DNA of 64,000 nucleotides from Bog-473 sp963754445 (GTDB taxonomy: Bacteria > Actinomycetota > Acidimicrobiia > Acidimicrobiales > RAAP-2). The DNA lies in assembly GCA_963754445.1 (NCBI GenBank), contig CAVWFT010000001.1, positions 806,001-870,000 of the forward strand, written 5' to 3'. Below the pieces are notes generated by a model. That model saw only the letters and a list, made by a program, of their open reading frames with translations, had not been told where the DNA came from and searched no databases. Made by a program: the position numbers and the translations under genes. This document shows positions 25,369 through 33,419 of the stretch, piece by piece; position 1 is the stretch's first letter; every line of letters starts with the position of its first letter.

Positions 25369-26794
25369 GGCTCTTCGGATTCTGGTGGGGTCGCGCCCCT
25401 GACCAGGATCACCCCGAGCGCGACGAAGGCGCTTCAAGCTTGAGGTGTGACCCAACAACCAAGAAGCACCTTCGTTCTTCGCGACCATAGCGAGATACTC
25501 GAGGCTCTCGTCGGCCTCAAAGACGTGGTTGTCCTCTACTACGAGCGTCGCGGACCCGACGTCGAGCTGGCCATCGAGCAGCTGATCAGGGGTCCCGTGC
25601 ATTGCCCATCGTGTGATCGAGAGGCGCGGGTGAAGGATCGCTCGGTCGTGCACTACGTCGACCTGCCCGTCTATGGGACGCCGATGGCGCTGGCCTGGAA
25701 GAAGCACCGGATGCGCTGTGTCAACGAGCGCTGCGCCACGCAGAGCTGGGTGCTCTCCGACCACCGCATCGCGGCCAAGAGCTGCTTGTTGACCACCCGG
25801 GCGGCCAAGTGGGCGACCGAGCAGGTTGGCACCGGGCGCACGGTCCTCGAAGTGGCCAAGGAGCTGGCCTGTGACTGGCACACGGTCAACGACGCCGTCA
25901 CCACCTATGGCAAGGCCCTGCTCGAGGCCGACCGCAAGCGACTCAACCGCACCACGGCCATCGGGCTCGACGAGACCTCCTTCGTCCGGCTCGACCAACG
26001 GATCACCAGCTACGCCACCACGGTCGCCGATGTGGAGAACCACCAGATCATCGACATCTTGCCCACGCGCAAATACGACGACGTGGCGGCCTGGATCGAC
26101 CGCCAACCCAAGGCCTGGAAAGAGCGGATCCGCTTCGGAGCCCTCGACATGTCGAACACCTACGCCGCGGTCTACTCGGTCATCTTGCCCAAGGCCGATC
26201 AGGTGGTCGACCCCTTCCATCTGATCTCGCTCGCCAACCGCTGTCTCGATGCCATCCGTCGGCGGGTCCAGATCGAACAGCTGGGCCATCGCGGCCGCAG
26301 AGACGATCCGCTCTATCGGATCCGACGCTCGTTGCTCAAAGGCGAGGAGAATCTCAGCGCCGAGGCAACCCAGCGCCTGCGGTCCCTCCTCGAACTCGGT
26401 GATCCCGGAGGCGAGGTCGCCATTGCCTACCGGGTCAAGGAGCGCCTACGAGATTTCTATCGCTGCAGTGGCCTCGACGAGGCCCGCCAAATGCTCAGCG
26501 AGCTCGTCGAACATTGCGTCAGACGCGCCATGCCGCCTGAGATCCAACGCCTCGGGCGCACGATCCGGACCTGGTTCGACAAGATCGCCAACTTCCACAT
26601 CGCCCGGGTCTCCAACGGCCCGACCGAAGGCCTCAACAACCTGATCAAGCGGATCAAGCGCATCGGCTTCGGCTTCCGCAACTTCGAGAACTATCGGATC
26701 AGAGCCCTGCTCTACGCCGGCAGGCCGAACTGGCGGGTCCTCGGCTCGATCGTCGTTCGCTGAGCAGGCAGACCCCACCAGAATCCGATGAACC
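25369..26794 (+). mobile_element. ISL3-family insertion sequence
   Basis: A 1426-base element with 24-base terminal inverted repeats at 25369-25392 and 26771-26794 that match at 22 of 24 positions (core GGATTCTGGTGGGGTC). It encodes one intact transposase. No 8-bp target duplication is visible: the bases just outside (CACTTCGTT on the left, AGTCCAGTCC on the right) differ. That fits later rearrangement, and indeed a second left end abuts its right end. It lies about 110 bases beyond the tRNA-Gly. Confidence 0.88.
25447..26763 (+). CDS. ISL3-family transposase
   Basis: 438 residues from GTG 25447. The N-terminal zinc-finger is HCPSCDREARVKDRS with RCVNERCATQSW. A helix-turn-helix region follows (TVLEVAKELACDWHTVNDAV). 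The DDE catalytic core has Asp in IGLDETSFVR and FGALDMSNTY, and Glu in SNGPTEGLNNLIKRIKRIG. The frame is full length and undamaged, so the element may still be active. The stop lies seven bases before the right inverted repeat. Confidence 0.95.
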   Translation: MTQQPRSTFVLRDHSEILEALVGLKDVVVLYYERRGPDVELAIEQLIRGPVHCPSCDREARVKDRSVVHYVDLPVYGTPMALAWKKHRMRCVNERCATQSWVLSDHRIAAKSCLLTTRAAKWATEQVGTGRTVLEVAKELACDWHTVNDAVTTYGKALLEADRKRLNRTTAIGLDETSFVRLDQRITSYATTVADVENHQIIDILPTRKYDDVAAWIDRQPKAWKERIRFGALDMSNTYAAVYSVILPKADQVVDPFHLISLANRCLDAIRRRVQIEQLGHRGRRDDPLYRIRRSLLKGEENLSAEATQRLRSLLELGDPGGEVAIAYRVKERLRDFYRCSGLDEARQMLSELVEHCVRRAMPPEIQRLGRTIRTWFDKIANFHIARVSNGPTEGLNNLIKRIKRIGFGFRNFENYRIRALLYAGRPNWRVLGSIVVR

Positions 26795-26804
26795 AGTCCA
26801 GTCC

Positions 26805-26900
26805 GGTTCATCGGAATCTGGTGGGGAGTCGGCCCTGACCGGGATCACCCCAACGCGACGAATGTTTTTCCGTCGCCTCGTAGCTTTGAGGTAGTTCTGA
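26805..26900. mobile_element. Solo left end of a second, related ISL3-type element
   Basis: From 26805 the sequence GGTTCATCGGAATCTGGTGG repeats the left terminus of the intact element. It keeps matching with substitutions through GACCGGGATCACCCC and GCGACGAA and, after a small insertion, AGCTTTGAGG, and then the similarity is lost. No transposase frame follows. It is in the same orientation as the intact element and only ten bases (AGTCCAGTCC) separate it from that element's right end. Confidence 0.75.
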
Positions 26901-27149
26901 GTGCAGCGATGAGCACCCATACCCGCCTAATCGGTTCCCCCATGGCGGACCGCTTCTGAGCATGCTGACCGAGCCTCCCAGGCGATCGCTAGGAGCCCAG
27001 GGGGCTCGTCTCGATTGCATCGGTGACTCCATCGAAAATGTCCTCGAGGGCTGGGGACCTCGGGGCTTGAGGTAACGCGACGCGAGGTCAACTGCTGTGC
27101 CTATGCGGCAGGGACATCATGGCGTCCTGCGCGGACTCTCTAGCGCCGC
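26901..27149. other. Gene-free DNA beyond the insertion sequence
   Basis: No reading frame with coding character on either strand between the solo IS end and the stop of the PepSY-like gene. I see no strong hairpin or repeat. It is probably debris of past insertions. Confidence 0.4.
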
Positions 27150-27977
27150 CTAGTCTGCGCCGACCACCTTGAAGTCCTGGTTGACGAAGACATGGTGCGG
27201 CCAGTTGACCCCGATGTTGTGCACCTCGTATTCGCCGTTGCTCAGCTTCACGACACGGTCGACGATCCCCCCGGGGTACGCCGCCAACGCAGCTTCGGTC
27301 GCCTTGTCCGCGGTTGCTCCCCTGACGATCGTTCCCGATCCTTGGCTGTAACTGGCGGGAATCTGACCTGTCTGCTTCGACGTTTCGGCCGCACCTTTTT
27401 GGAAGGGGACCACGGTTGCTGCCGTGGATGGCTTCGATCCTCCGCCACTCGTCTGGACGATGACATCCGTCGCCTTGATGGTCGTCGAATTCACGGTCCC
27501 CAGCACGAGGACGTGTGTGCCCTGGGTGACGGTGCTCTTCGGGGCTGACTTGGTCCCCTTCTCGTATTTCGTCGAAGACTCCTCGTCAACCGTCACCTCC
27601 TGACCCGCTGAGGTCGTCAGGGTGAAGCTCGACTTGGCCACATTCCCGACCGCGCCCGAGGATCCTCCTGGGGCTGGTCCAGATCGCGCGTTCGAACCCT
27701 GGCCACCGGAACCGAGGTGTCCGGGGGAGGGGGTGGCGGCCAGGGGTTGCGCGGCCCCAGCCGAGGACGCGCCCACGCCCACGACCAGCCCAGCCACCGA
27801 ACCCATCAGTGCAGCGGCCACGATCAAACCCCGCTTCATGTGGAACAGGCGTCCTCGCGACCATGGCCGGTCTCTCTGCCCTGCCATGGTCGCTGAGATG
27901 GGCCAGTCAGATAGCGACGTTGATGGGAGAGGCGATTGAGGGGTTCCACCCGGTAAGCCTTCGACAGTGGCGGGCAC
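27150..27977 (-). CDS. Membrane-anchored or exported protein with DUF5666-like and PepSY-like parts
   Basis: From GTG 27977 the 275-residue product has a proline-rich cytoplasmic segment, the basic run RGRLFHMKRG, and a hydrophobic helix (LIVAAALMGSVAGLVVGVG) ending SSAGAAQP. A DUF5666-like beta domain follows (SSFTLTTSAGQEVTVDEES, then TVTQGTHVLVLGTV). The last 50 residues (KATEAALAAYPGGIVDRVVK, then HVFVNQDFKVVGAD) resemble a PepSY domain. ATG 27839 would begin just before the helix. Coding-like sequence continues upstream of 27977 in the same frame (EALPLDPEPTKTS), and a well-placed ATG at 28047 lies in the neighbouring frame, so an N-terminal frameshift is suspected. Function unknown. Confidence 0.68.
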   Translation of the reverse strand: MPATVEGLPGGTPQSPLPSTSLSDWPISATMAGQRDRPWSRGRLFHMKRGLIVAAALMGSVAGLVVGVGASSAGAAQPLAATPSPGHLGSGGQGSNARSGPAPGGSSGAVGNVAKSSFTLTTSAGQEVTVDEESSTKYEKGTKSAPKSTVTQGTHVLVLGTVNSTTIKATDVIVQTSGGGSKPSTAATVVPFQKGAAETSKQTGQIPASYSQGSGTIVRGATADKATEAALAAYPGGIVDRVVKLSNGEYEVHNIGVNWPHHVFVNQDFKVVGAD

Positions 27978-28342
27978 TGACGTCTTCGTTGGCTCGGGGT
28001 CGAGGGGAAGGGCCTCGCGGGGGTTGGTTTGGTTCGTAGTGGTTCATGACGGAACTCCTCAAGCTCAGGTGTACAGAGTGCCGGGCGTTCATGTGAAGCC
28101 CCTGTAGGTGGCCTGCGTGTCTGCTTCGAACTCGATGACCGATCTTTGAGGAGACGTAAAGAAATGGCCCACGATGACGTCCGATTACCCGAGGTCGATG
28201 GGCACCATGGGACCGACTTCAGACCAACGACCACCTCGAATCCAGAGGACCTCGGGATCCTCGGTGGACCACACCGGGTTCCTGGCGAGGCCCACGCTCC
28301 AGAATCGCGACTTGCCGGACCTGATCGTGCCATGCTGAATGT
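27978..28342. other. Upstream region with a possible frameshifted N-terminus on the minus strand
   Basis: On the complement, GAGGAG precedes ATG 28047 (MNHYEPNQPPRGPSP) by eight bases, and this frame stops at 27907. A one-base shift near the C-run at 28022-28026 would join it to the 27977 frame and give one longer protein. From 28048 to 28342 I see no gene on either strand. The divergent FMN-binding gene begins at 28343. Confidence 0.4.
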
Positions 28343-28795
28343 GTGGCGACCCGGTCACCGGAAGAGCGCAAAGCAGACGCCCTGGCAAAGATCACTGCGA
28401 CAAGGGCCAACGTGTGGGTCGCCTCCGCCTCGCCGACCGGTGGCGTGCACCTGGTTCCGGTCACCCATACGTGGAACGGCAGTCAGCATGTCCTCACAAC
28501 TGAGCCCGGATCACGGACGGTGGCCAATGTGACGGCGAACCCCAGGGTTCGTCTCGCCCTGGGCGAGACCCGGGACGTCGTCATGGTCGATGCCGTTCTG
28601 GTCGAGGCGATCCCAGCGGCTGATGCCTCGGCGGCGATAGCTGACGGCTTCACATCGCAGGCTGGTTGGGACCCGCGGACGGATTCCGGCGAGTACGTCT
28701 ATCTGGTGTTCAGGCCCGAGCGCATCCAGGTGTGGAGGGAGGACGAGGATCTGGCAGGACGCACCGTGATGCGCAACGGAGCGTGGGTCGTCTGA
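28343..28795 (+). CDS. Pyridoxamine 5'-phosphate oxidase-like / F420-binding split-barrel protein
   Basis: 150 residues from GTG 28343. The split-barrel pattern is visible: an N-terminal helix, VWVASASPTGGVHLVPVTHTW, then LTTEPGSRTVANVTANPRVRLALGE (its first part GSRTVANVTANPRV is the cofactor-phosphate turn) and YVYLVFRPERIQVW. Actinobacterial members bind FMN or F420 and reduce small substrates; none can be named here. The start lacks a clear ribosome binding site. The gene stands alone between two damaged regions. Confidence 0.72.
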   Translation: MATRSPEERKADALAKITATRANVWVASASPTGGVHLVPVTHTWNGSQHVLTTEPGSRTVANVTANPRVRLALGETRDVVMVDAVLVEAIPAADASAAIADGFTSQAGWDPRTDSGEYVYLVFRPERIQVWREDEDLAGRTVMRNGAWVV

Positions 28796-28909
28796 GGCGA
28801 CAGCTGGCGTGTCATCGATCCATCTCGATTGGCAGCGATCGCTGAGATTTCTGATCGATGTAGAGCGCCCACGAAGATATCGAATGGCAAGCGAGCCGAG
28901 ATGAGTCCG
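28796..28909. other. Short spacer between the split-barrel gene and the dehydrogenase remnant
   Basis: Nothing recognisable on either strand. The sequence is less GC-rich than the flanks. Confidence 0.3.
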
Positions 28910-29110
28910 CTAGCTCTGACTGGCGATGGCGTCGGTGACTTCGTTCAGGAGCGGGCGGCCGTCCAGATAGCGATCGAGATTCTCCTTGAAGAGATCGGCT
29001 TGTCTCTGGAACCGACCGCTACCACCGGCAGCGTTGTGCGGTGTGACGCGGATTGACGGATGTGACCAGAACGGATGGTCGTCTGGAAGCGGCTCAGTTC
29101 GAGGACCGTC
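28910..29110 (-). pseudogene. Remnant of a D-isomer-specific 2-hydroxyacid dehydrogenase (C-terminus only)
   Basis: The complement encodes TEPLPDDHPFWSHPSIRVTP, then HNAAGGSGRFQRQADLFKEN and LDRYLDGRPLLNEV before the stop at 28910. These are the last 65 or so residues of NAD-dependent 2-hydroxyacid dehydrogenases, including the catalytic-His helix start TPHNA. Upstream of about 29110 the similarity ends abruptly (GPR before TEPLP) and the rest of the roughly 300-residue enzyme is absent. A deletion or insertion removed the 5' part. The remnant has no start signal and is presumably not expressed. Confidence 0.8.
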
Positions 29111-29162
29111 GAGGGGTGCGGCCGCCCGGGTGTAGCGGTTCCCCGTTACCGCACCCGAACGC

Positions 29163-29195
29163 AAAAGGACGGGGCCGCGTGGAACCCGTCCTTTT
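29163..29195 (-). terminator. Intrinsic terminator of the 29.2-30.0 kb gene
   Basis: AAAAGGACGGG (29163-29173) and CCCGTCCTTTT (29185-29195) form an 11-bp perfect stem with an 11-base loop. On the complement the stem ends in a T-run (CCTTTT), as expected for a rho-independent terminator, 49 bases after the minus-strand stop. Confidence 0.85.
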
Positions 29196-29243
29196 GACGT
29201 CCGATCTACTCGAAATTCAACAGTCAGGGAACCGACTGCAGCA

Positions 29244-29972
29244 TTAGCTGAACTGAATCGAACTCGTCGTTGGATCGAACTGAGCAGTAGCAATAACAAT
29301 GGTCTTGTTACCACCGGCCTCAGAGACAACGTCGTTGTAGAAGTTTCCAGTCGTGTTCGTTCCAGTGTCTTTGCTGAAACAAGTCGTAATCGTGGAAGCC
29401 TCGCCGGACTGCGAAGCAGGAGTCGCGACGTGGCCGGTGAGCACGAAGCCGGTCTCGCCGCTCGGACAGTTCCCAGGTCCGGACCCCGTGGGCGCCGTCT
29501 TCGACGCAGTGTTATCGATCACGTAGGCGGTGCTGCCGATTTTGAACGAGGTTGTCGGTACGCCCTGGTACAAGGTACTGCCGCCGGCAATCAACTCAGC
29601 GACTGAATCGTAGACGTAGTCGCCCGATGGGCATGGCGATGGCGGATTCGCGTCGCTCGCGCAAGTTGTTGTGCTGGTCGTCGTGACCTTGCTGGCCGCG
29701 ACGGTACCCGTGCCTTTGTGACCACCGGTGCAGGTGATCGAACCAGCGGTCGTTTTGGACGCTGAGGTGCTGCTGGCCGACGCCGTACCCTGATTAGAGA
29801 TGCCTGGTTTCGCGAACTTCACCTTCTGCGCTTTGGCGCCTGGGGTTCCTCCACAAGTCGTGGTCCCGCCCTTGGCCGCTGAGGCGTTTGCACTTGTCGC
29901 AAGCTGGGCGACGCCGAACGACAAAACTGGTACTGAACAGAGAGCAATCACTGACATTAGTTTTCGCAACAT
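29244..29972 (-). CDS. Exported Thr/Ser-rich protein of unknown function
   Basis: 242 residues from ATG 29972, chosen because GGGGAGGG precedes it and a signal peptide follows (MLRKLMSVIALCSVPVLSFG, cleavage near ANASAAK). A Thr/Ser/Lys-rich low-complexity part (SASSTSASKTTAGS, then KVTTTSTTTCASD) precedes a folded-looking C-terminal domain with Cys pairs (GDYVYDSVAELIAGGSTLYQ; GNCPSGETGFVLTGHV; ITTCFSKDTGTNTTGNFYND; VSEAGGNKTIVIATAQFD). I know no family for it. The strong ribosome binding site and dedicated terminator suggest a real, possibly well-expressed, single gene. Base composition is lower in GC than nearby housekeeping genes. Confidence 0.7.
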   Translation of the reverse strand: MLRKLMSVIALCSVPVLSFGVAQLATSANASAAKGGTTTCGGTPGAKAQKVKFAKPGISNQGTASASSTSASKTTAGSITCTGGHKGTGTVAASKVTTTSTTTCASDANPPSPCPSGDYVYDSVAELIAGGSTLYQGVPTTSFKIGSTAYVIDNTASKTAPTGSGPGNCPSGETGFVLTGHVATPASQSGEASTITTCFSKDTGTNTTGNFYNDVVSEAGGNKTIVIATAQFDPTTSSIQFS

Positions 29973-30684
29973 GGGTCCCTCCCCGATAGTGCTGACGGAC
30001 GATCCGTCCATACGGCCCGCTCACGACAGCCCTGACCGCGCCGCAGGCTCATTTTCGCACAACGTTCCTGCGGCTGCACCCGCTTCGTCGCCGCAACGCG
30101 GGTACCCATTTCTCGACCGTGACGACCTGGGTCCGAGATGCCAGCCGTCCGTTTGACTTGCTCCAACACGGTTGACGTGTACCAACATGGCGTCGAGAAT
30201 GTCACCACCAATGCAACGCTGGTAGCGGCGCGGATCCATGACGCGGTCCGTTCCAACCAGAGCCGCCAAAGACTGGAGAGGTCCTAGCGCGAAGTTGAGA
30301 GAATTTCCGAGGTACTCGTCGGGGCGCCTGGAGGTTACGTCGCACCGGCCCTCGAGCGTCGGCTACTGAAGGGCCACCAACGCAGTGATCGTCGACGAAA
30401 GCGTTGGCGTAACACCGGCAGTATTGAACGTCCTCAGAATGTTGGAGGTTCCTCCGTGAAACCCGGGACGGTTCAACCCTGTCGTTGCAGGCTTGGGTGG
30501 TCTCTGCGACGAGCATCTTCGGCTATGGCGGCTTGGACCTGAAGTAAATGAACGCAATGCAGCCATGCCAGCAGCCATTGCCACAATTGTATTTGCGCCA
30601 GTTGGCCGACCCGATTGGATTCCTCGAAATTGGCGCTCTTGGGTTAAGTCCCAACGAGTGGTGTACGAGGTCGTGAGGTGTAAC
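29973..30684. other. Gene-poor stretch before the IS256-type element
   Basis: About 700 bases. Only short frames occur. On the complement, PATTGLNRPGFHGGTS and RTFNTAGVTPTLSSTITALV before a stop at 30363 look weakly protein-like and could be a C-terminal scrap of an exported protein, but no family is recognisable. The 5' side should hold the promoter of the 29.97 kb gene; no clear hexamers were found. Confidence 0.35.
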
Positions 30685-32047
30685 GACTTCCGCGTCAACC
30701 TGTTCTCTGCTTGGTGATTCTATGTCCCGCTGTCGTCGGCAACCTCCTCGCCGGCGCCGTCGATGGCCGGCCTCGGGTCTTCGGGCGAGAGCTCGAGTTT
30801 CCGTTGGGCCTTGAGCGACTCCGCACTCATGTAGCGACGCGTGATGGCCCACTCGTCGCTCTGCTCGGCCAAGAGGGCGCCGACGAGGCGGATGACGGCT
30901 GAGCGGTTGGGGAAGATCCCGACCACGTCGGTGCGCCGGCGGATCTCCTTGTTGAGTCGTTCCTGGGGGTTGTTGGATCGGATCTGACGCCAGTGCTCGG
31001 TGGGGAAGGCGCTGAAGGCCAAGATGTCGTCGGCGGCGTCGAGCAGGTAGGTGACCACGTCGACAAAGCCGGCCTGGGTCAGCTTGTCGGTGACGTCGGC
31101 CAGTTGGGCCCAGGTCGTGTCGCGATCGGGCTGCTCGAAGACCGAGCGCACCAAGGTGGCGATCATGGGCCAGTTCCCCTTGGCGCAGCGTGAGGCGAGG
31201 TTGGCCATGAAGTGGGTGCGACAACGTTGCCACGAGGCCTCGGCGAAGACCTTCGAAATGGCGGCCTTGATGCCGCCGTGGGCATCGGAGATCACCAGCT
31301 CGACGCCGCTCAGCCCCCGGGCCACCAGGGCGCGCAGGAACGCCGTCCAGGCCGCCGTGTCCTCGGTCGTGGCGATGTCGAGGCCGACGATCTCGCGGCG
31401 GCCCTCGACGTTGACCGCGGTGGCGATGACGGCCGAGACGTTGACGACCCGGCCCCCCTCGCGCACTCTCTGGGTCAAGGCGTCGATCCACAGATAGCGA
31501 TAGGGCCCCTGGTCGAGGGGGCGCTCCTTGAACTCGCTGACCACCGCGTCGAGCTCTTGGGCCAGACGCGACACCTCGGACTTGGAGATCCCGTCGATGC
31601 CCATGGCTTTGACCAGGTCGTCGACCCTCCTCGTGGAGACCCCCTCGACGTAGGCGGCACAGACCACCGACACCAGGGCTTGTTCGGCCCGCCGCCTCGG
31701 TTGCAGCAAGAACTCGGGGCTGTAGACGCCCCGGCGCAGCTTGGGCACCGCCAGTTCTATCGAGCCGACCCGGGTGTCCCAGGGCCGCAGCCGATAGCCG
31801 TTGCGCTGGTTCTCGCGCTCGGGAGTGCGCTCGCCATAGCCGGCGTTGCACTGCATCGACGCCTCGGCCGACATCAGGGCCTCGGCGAAGGCGGCCAGCA
31901 TGGCCCGGGCCAAATCGGTGTCACCGTGGGCGCCTTCGAGGTACTTGCCCAGCCAGGCGGACGCGTCGATAGTGGTGGGGACGTTCACCGTGATCCTCCT
32001 CAAGTGGTTTGTGTAGGAACTGCTTCTTGAGGTTGACGCGGTGATCG
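30685..32047 (-). mobile_element. IS256-family insertion sequence
   Basis: A transposase gene bounded by inverted ends. CGCGTCAACCTG at 30691-30702 matches the complement of the right end (CAGGTTGACGCG-like, at 32029-32040), and similarity extends several bases outward on each side. The exact outer limits and any target duplication could not be fixed by eye, so the ends are good to roughly ten bases. Confidence 0.75.
30720..31988 (-). CDS. IS256-family transposase
   Basis: 422 residues from GTG 31988, chosen because AGGAGG lies seven bases upstream. N-terminal RNGYRLRPWDTRVGSIELAV, then the DDE core: YLWIDALTQRVREGG with the first Asp, VELVISDAHGGIKAAI with the second, and NNPQERLNKEIRRRTDVVGI with the Glu. 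The WQRCRTHFMANLA segment is the conserved C-rich/H region of the family. The frame is uninterrupted and full length, so the element may be active. Confidence 0.95.
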   Translation of the reverse strand: MNVPTTIDASAWLGKYLEGAHGDTDLARAMLAAFAEALMSAEASMQCNAGYGERTPERENQRNGYRLRPWDTRVGSIELAVPKLRRGVYSPEFLLQPRRRAEQALVSVVCAAYVEGVSTRRVDDLVKAMGIDGISKSEVSRLAQELDAVVSEFKERPLDQGPYRYLWIDALTQRVREGGRVVNVSAVIATAVNVEGRREIVGLDIATTEDTAAWTAFLRALVARGLSGVELVISDAHGGIKAAISKVFAEASWQRCRTHFMANLASRCAKGNWPMIATLVRSVFEQPDRDTTWAQLADVTDKLTQAGFVDVVTYLLDAADDILAFSAFPTEHWRQIRSNNPQERLNKEIRRRTDVVGIFPNRSAVIRLVGALLAEQSDEWAITRRYMSAESLKAQRKLELSPEDPRPAIDGAGEEVADDSGT

Positions 32048-32207
32048 TCGCGTCTGGGGGATCCTGCTTCAGCTCACCCGCTCGTACACCACTGGCCGGG
32101 ACTCAACTCGCTCTTGTGCTGGTTCGGCCAGATACCGGCGCACGGTTCGTACGAGAGGAGCACAGGGCCAGGCGTCGTACTCCGTCCACGATGCGACGCC
32201 GGCCAGA

Positions 32208-33419
32208 CTAGTGCGGGTGATCGCTTGGACATGATCCTGGGGGGTCGTTGAAGCGATCGCTTTTCGTCCATCCTCCTGTGGACCACGTCGATGTGGCTCT
32301 TGGAAGATCGAAGAGGTTGGTCAGATCACTGAGTACGGCCCTGCTGAAACGGACCACACCCGCCGGACACATATGAACATTGTCGATCATGCGAACGCGA
32401 ACCCATTCCTTCTCGGGTGCATTCGGAGTGGCCGGAGGAGGCAGCCACGAGGAGAATCGACCGTGAAGTAAGACCGAATCGCCCACAGGTAAGTACATGA
32501 CGCGATGTGGAAATCGACTTGGGAGACCGCGAACAATTGATTGCCAGGCCATTTGACCCCTAAAGAGCCTTCGGTTCATTGCCTGCTGACTGGAACTGGC
32601 GTCCAGTCCGCCGAGAGGCCCGAGCAATGGATACTGCAAGAAGACTATGCCCTCAACTCCATCCCCGTGATTGAGCGCCAGTTTCACGGCCTCAGTGAGC
32701 TCACGTCGGTAAGCAGCGGGTTCTTCCAGTGCGCAGGGTTCTTTCTGAATGCGAGGGTCGGATGTGCACGTGTCGTCCCAACCCCAGGTCGCCAGGATGA
32801 TTTGTGGATGTTCAGCTTTGAGAAGGAATTGGAGGGATTGACGCCAGTCCGTTGCAATGGACAGGCCAAACCCATCGATGGCGTTATCGCTCACGACTAC
32901 AGCGTGGGTACTTTCTAATGCGGCATTGAGGCCAGTTTCTGCCACAAACATCACGGAGTCTCCAACCAGCATGACTCGCAACGGCGAGCGCGAGTTCGGC
33001 AAAGGTCGTTGAAGCTTGATGAGCGGTTCATTCATGTACCCGCCCGCTCCAGCGATCGGCTGTTGGCCACGAGCGATCGCTGCGCTCGCGGTACCACTTC
33101 CCGGAAACGTGGCAAAGGAAGAAGTCGAAACCATCCCAACCAGTGCGATCGTCGTAATCGTCAAAAGGATCGCCCGTGTGGGTGTTTTGAACAACCTCGA
33201 GTATCGGATTGGACCCTCCACGACGTAGGTGATCAATTCGTCAAGAAATCTGGCTCCGGCAACTCTCTGGGTTGTCCGATTGTTTGCGCACGTGCGTGAC
33301 ATCGAAAGGACGACCGGAACAGAATCAACTCTTCGCAGACGTCTTGCCGGGGGCGGATGACCACCGGCTCGCAGTATCCGCAACACGCTCTTCGACATTG
33401 GCAAACCCTTCAGCGGCAC
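32208..33419 (-). CDS. 5'-truncated acyltransferase-3/SGNH protein, C-terminal part only
   Basis: The frame gives up to 403 residues. Residues about 60-100 (YVVEGPIRYSRL, then a hydrophobic helix ending MVSTSSFAT) match the end of an acyltransferase_3 membrane domain, where the usual form is LIEMPIRRGAL. After it comes an SGNH-like domain: block I RVMLVGDSVMFVAE, IILATWGWDDT, and a distal histidine in NVHMCPAGVVRFS. About 330 residues carrying the ten-helix acyltransferase are missing, and the first 55 residues look non-coding. The gene has therefore lost its 5' end. A shorter exported SGNH protein might still be made from an internal start. An intact homologue follows at 34.4-36.4 kb. Confidence 0.6.
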   Translation of the reverse strand: MPLKGLPMSKSVLRILRAGGHPPPARRLRRVDSVPVVLSMSRTCANNRTTQRVAGARFLDELITYVVEGPIRYSRLFKTPTRAILLTITTIALVGMVSTSSFATFPGSGTASAAIARGQQPIAGAGGYMNEPLIKLQRPLPNSRSPLRVMLVGDSVMFVAETGLNAALESTHAVVVSDNAIDGFGLSIATDWRQSLQFLLKAEHPQIILATWGWDDTCTSDPRIQKEPCALEEPAAYRRELTEAVKLALNHGDGVEGIVFLQYPLLGPLGGLDASSSQQAMNRRLFRGQMAWQSIVRGLPSRFPHRVMYLPVGDSVLLHGRFSSWLPPPATPNAPEKEWVRVRMIDNVHMCPAGVVRFSRAVLSDLTNLFDLPRATSTWSTGGWTKSDRFNDPPGSCPSDHPH

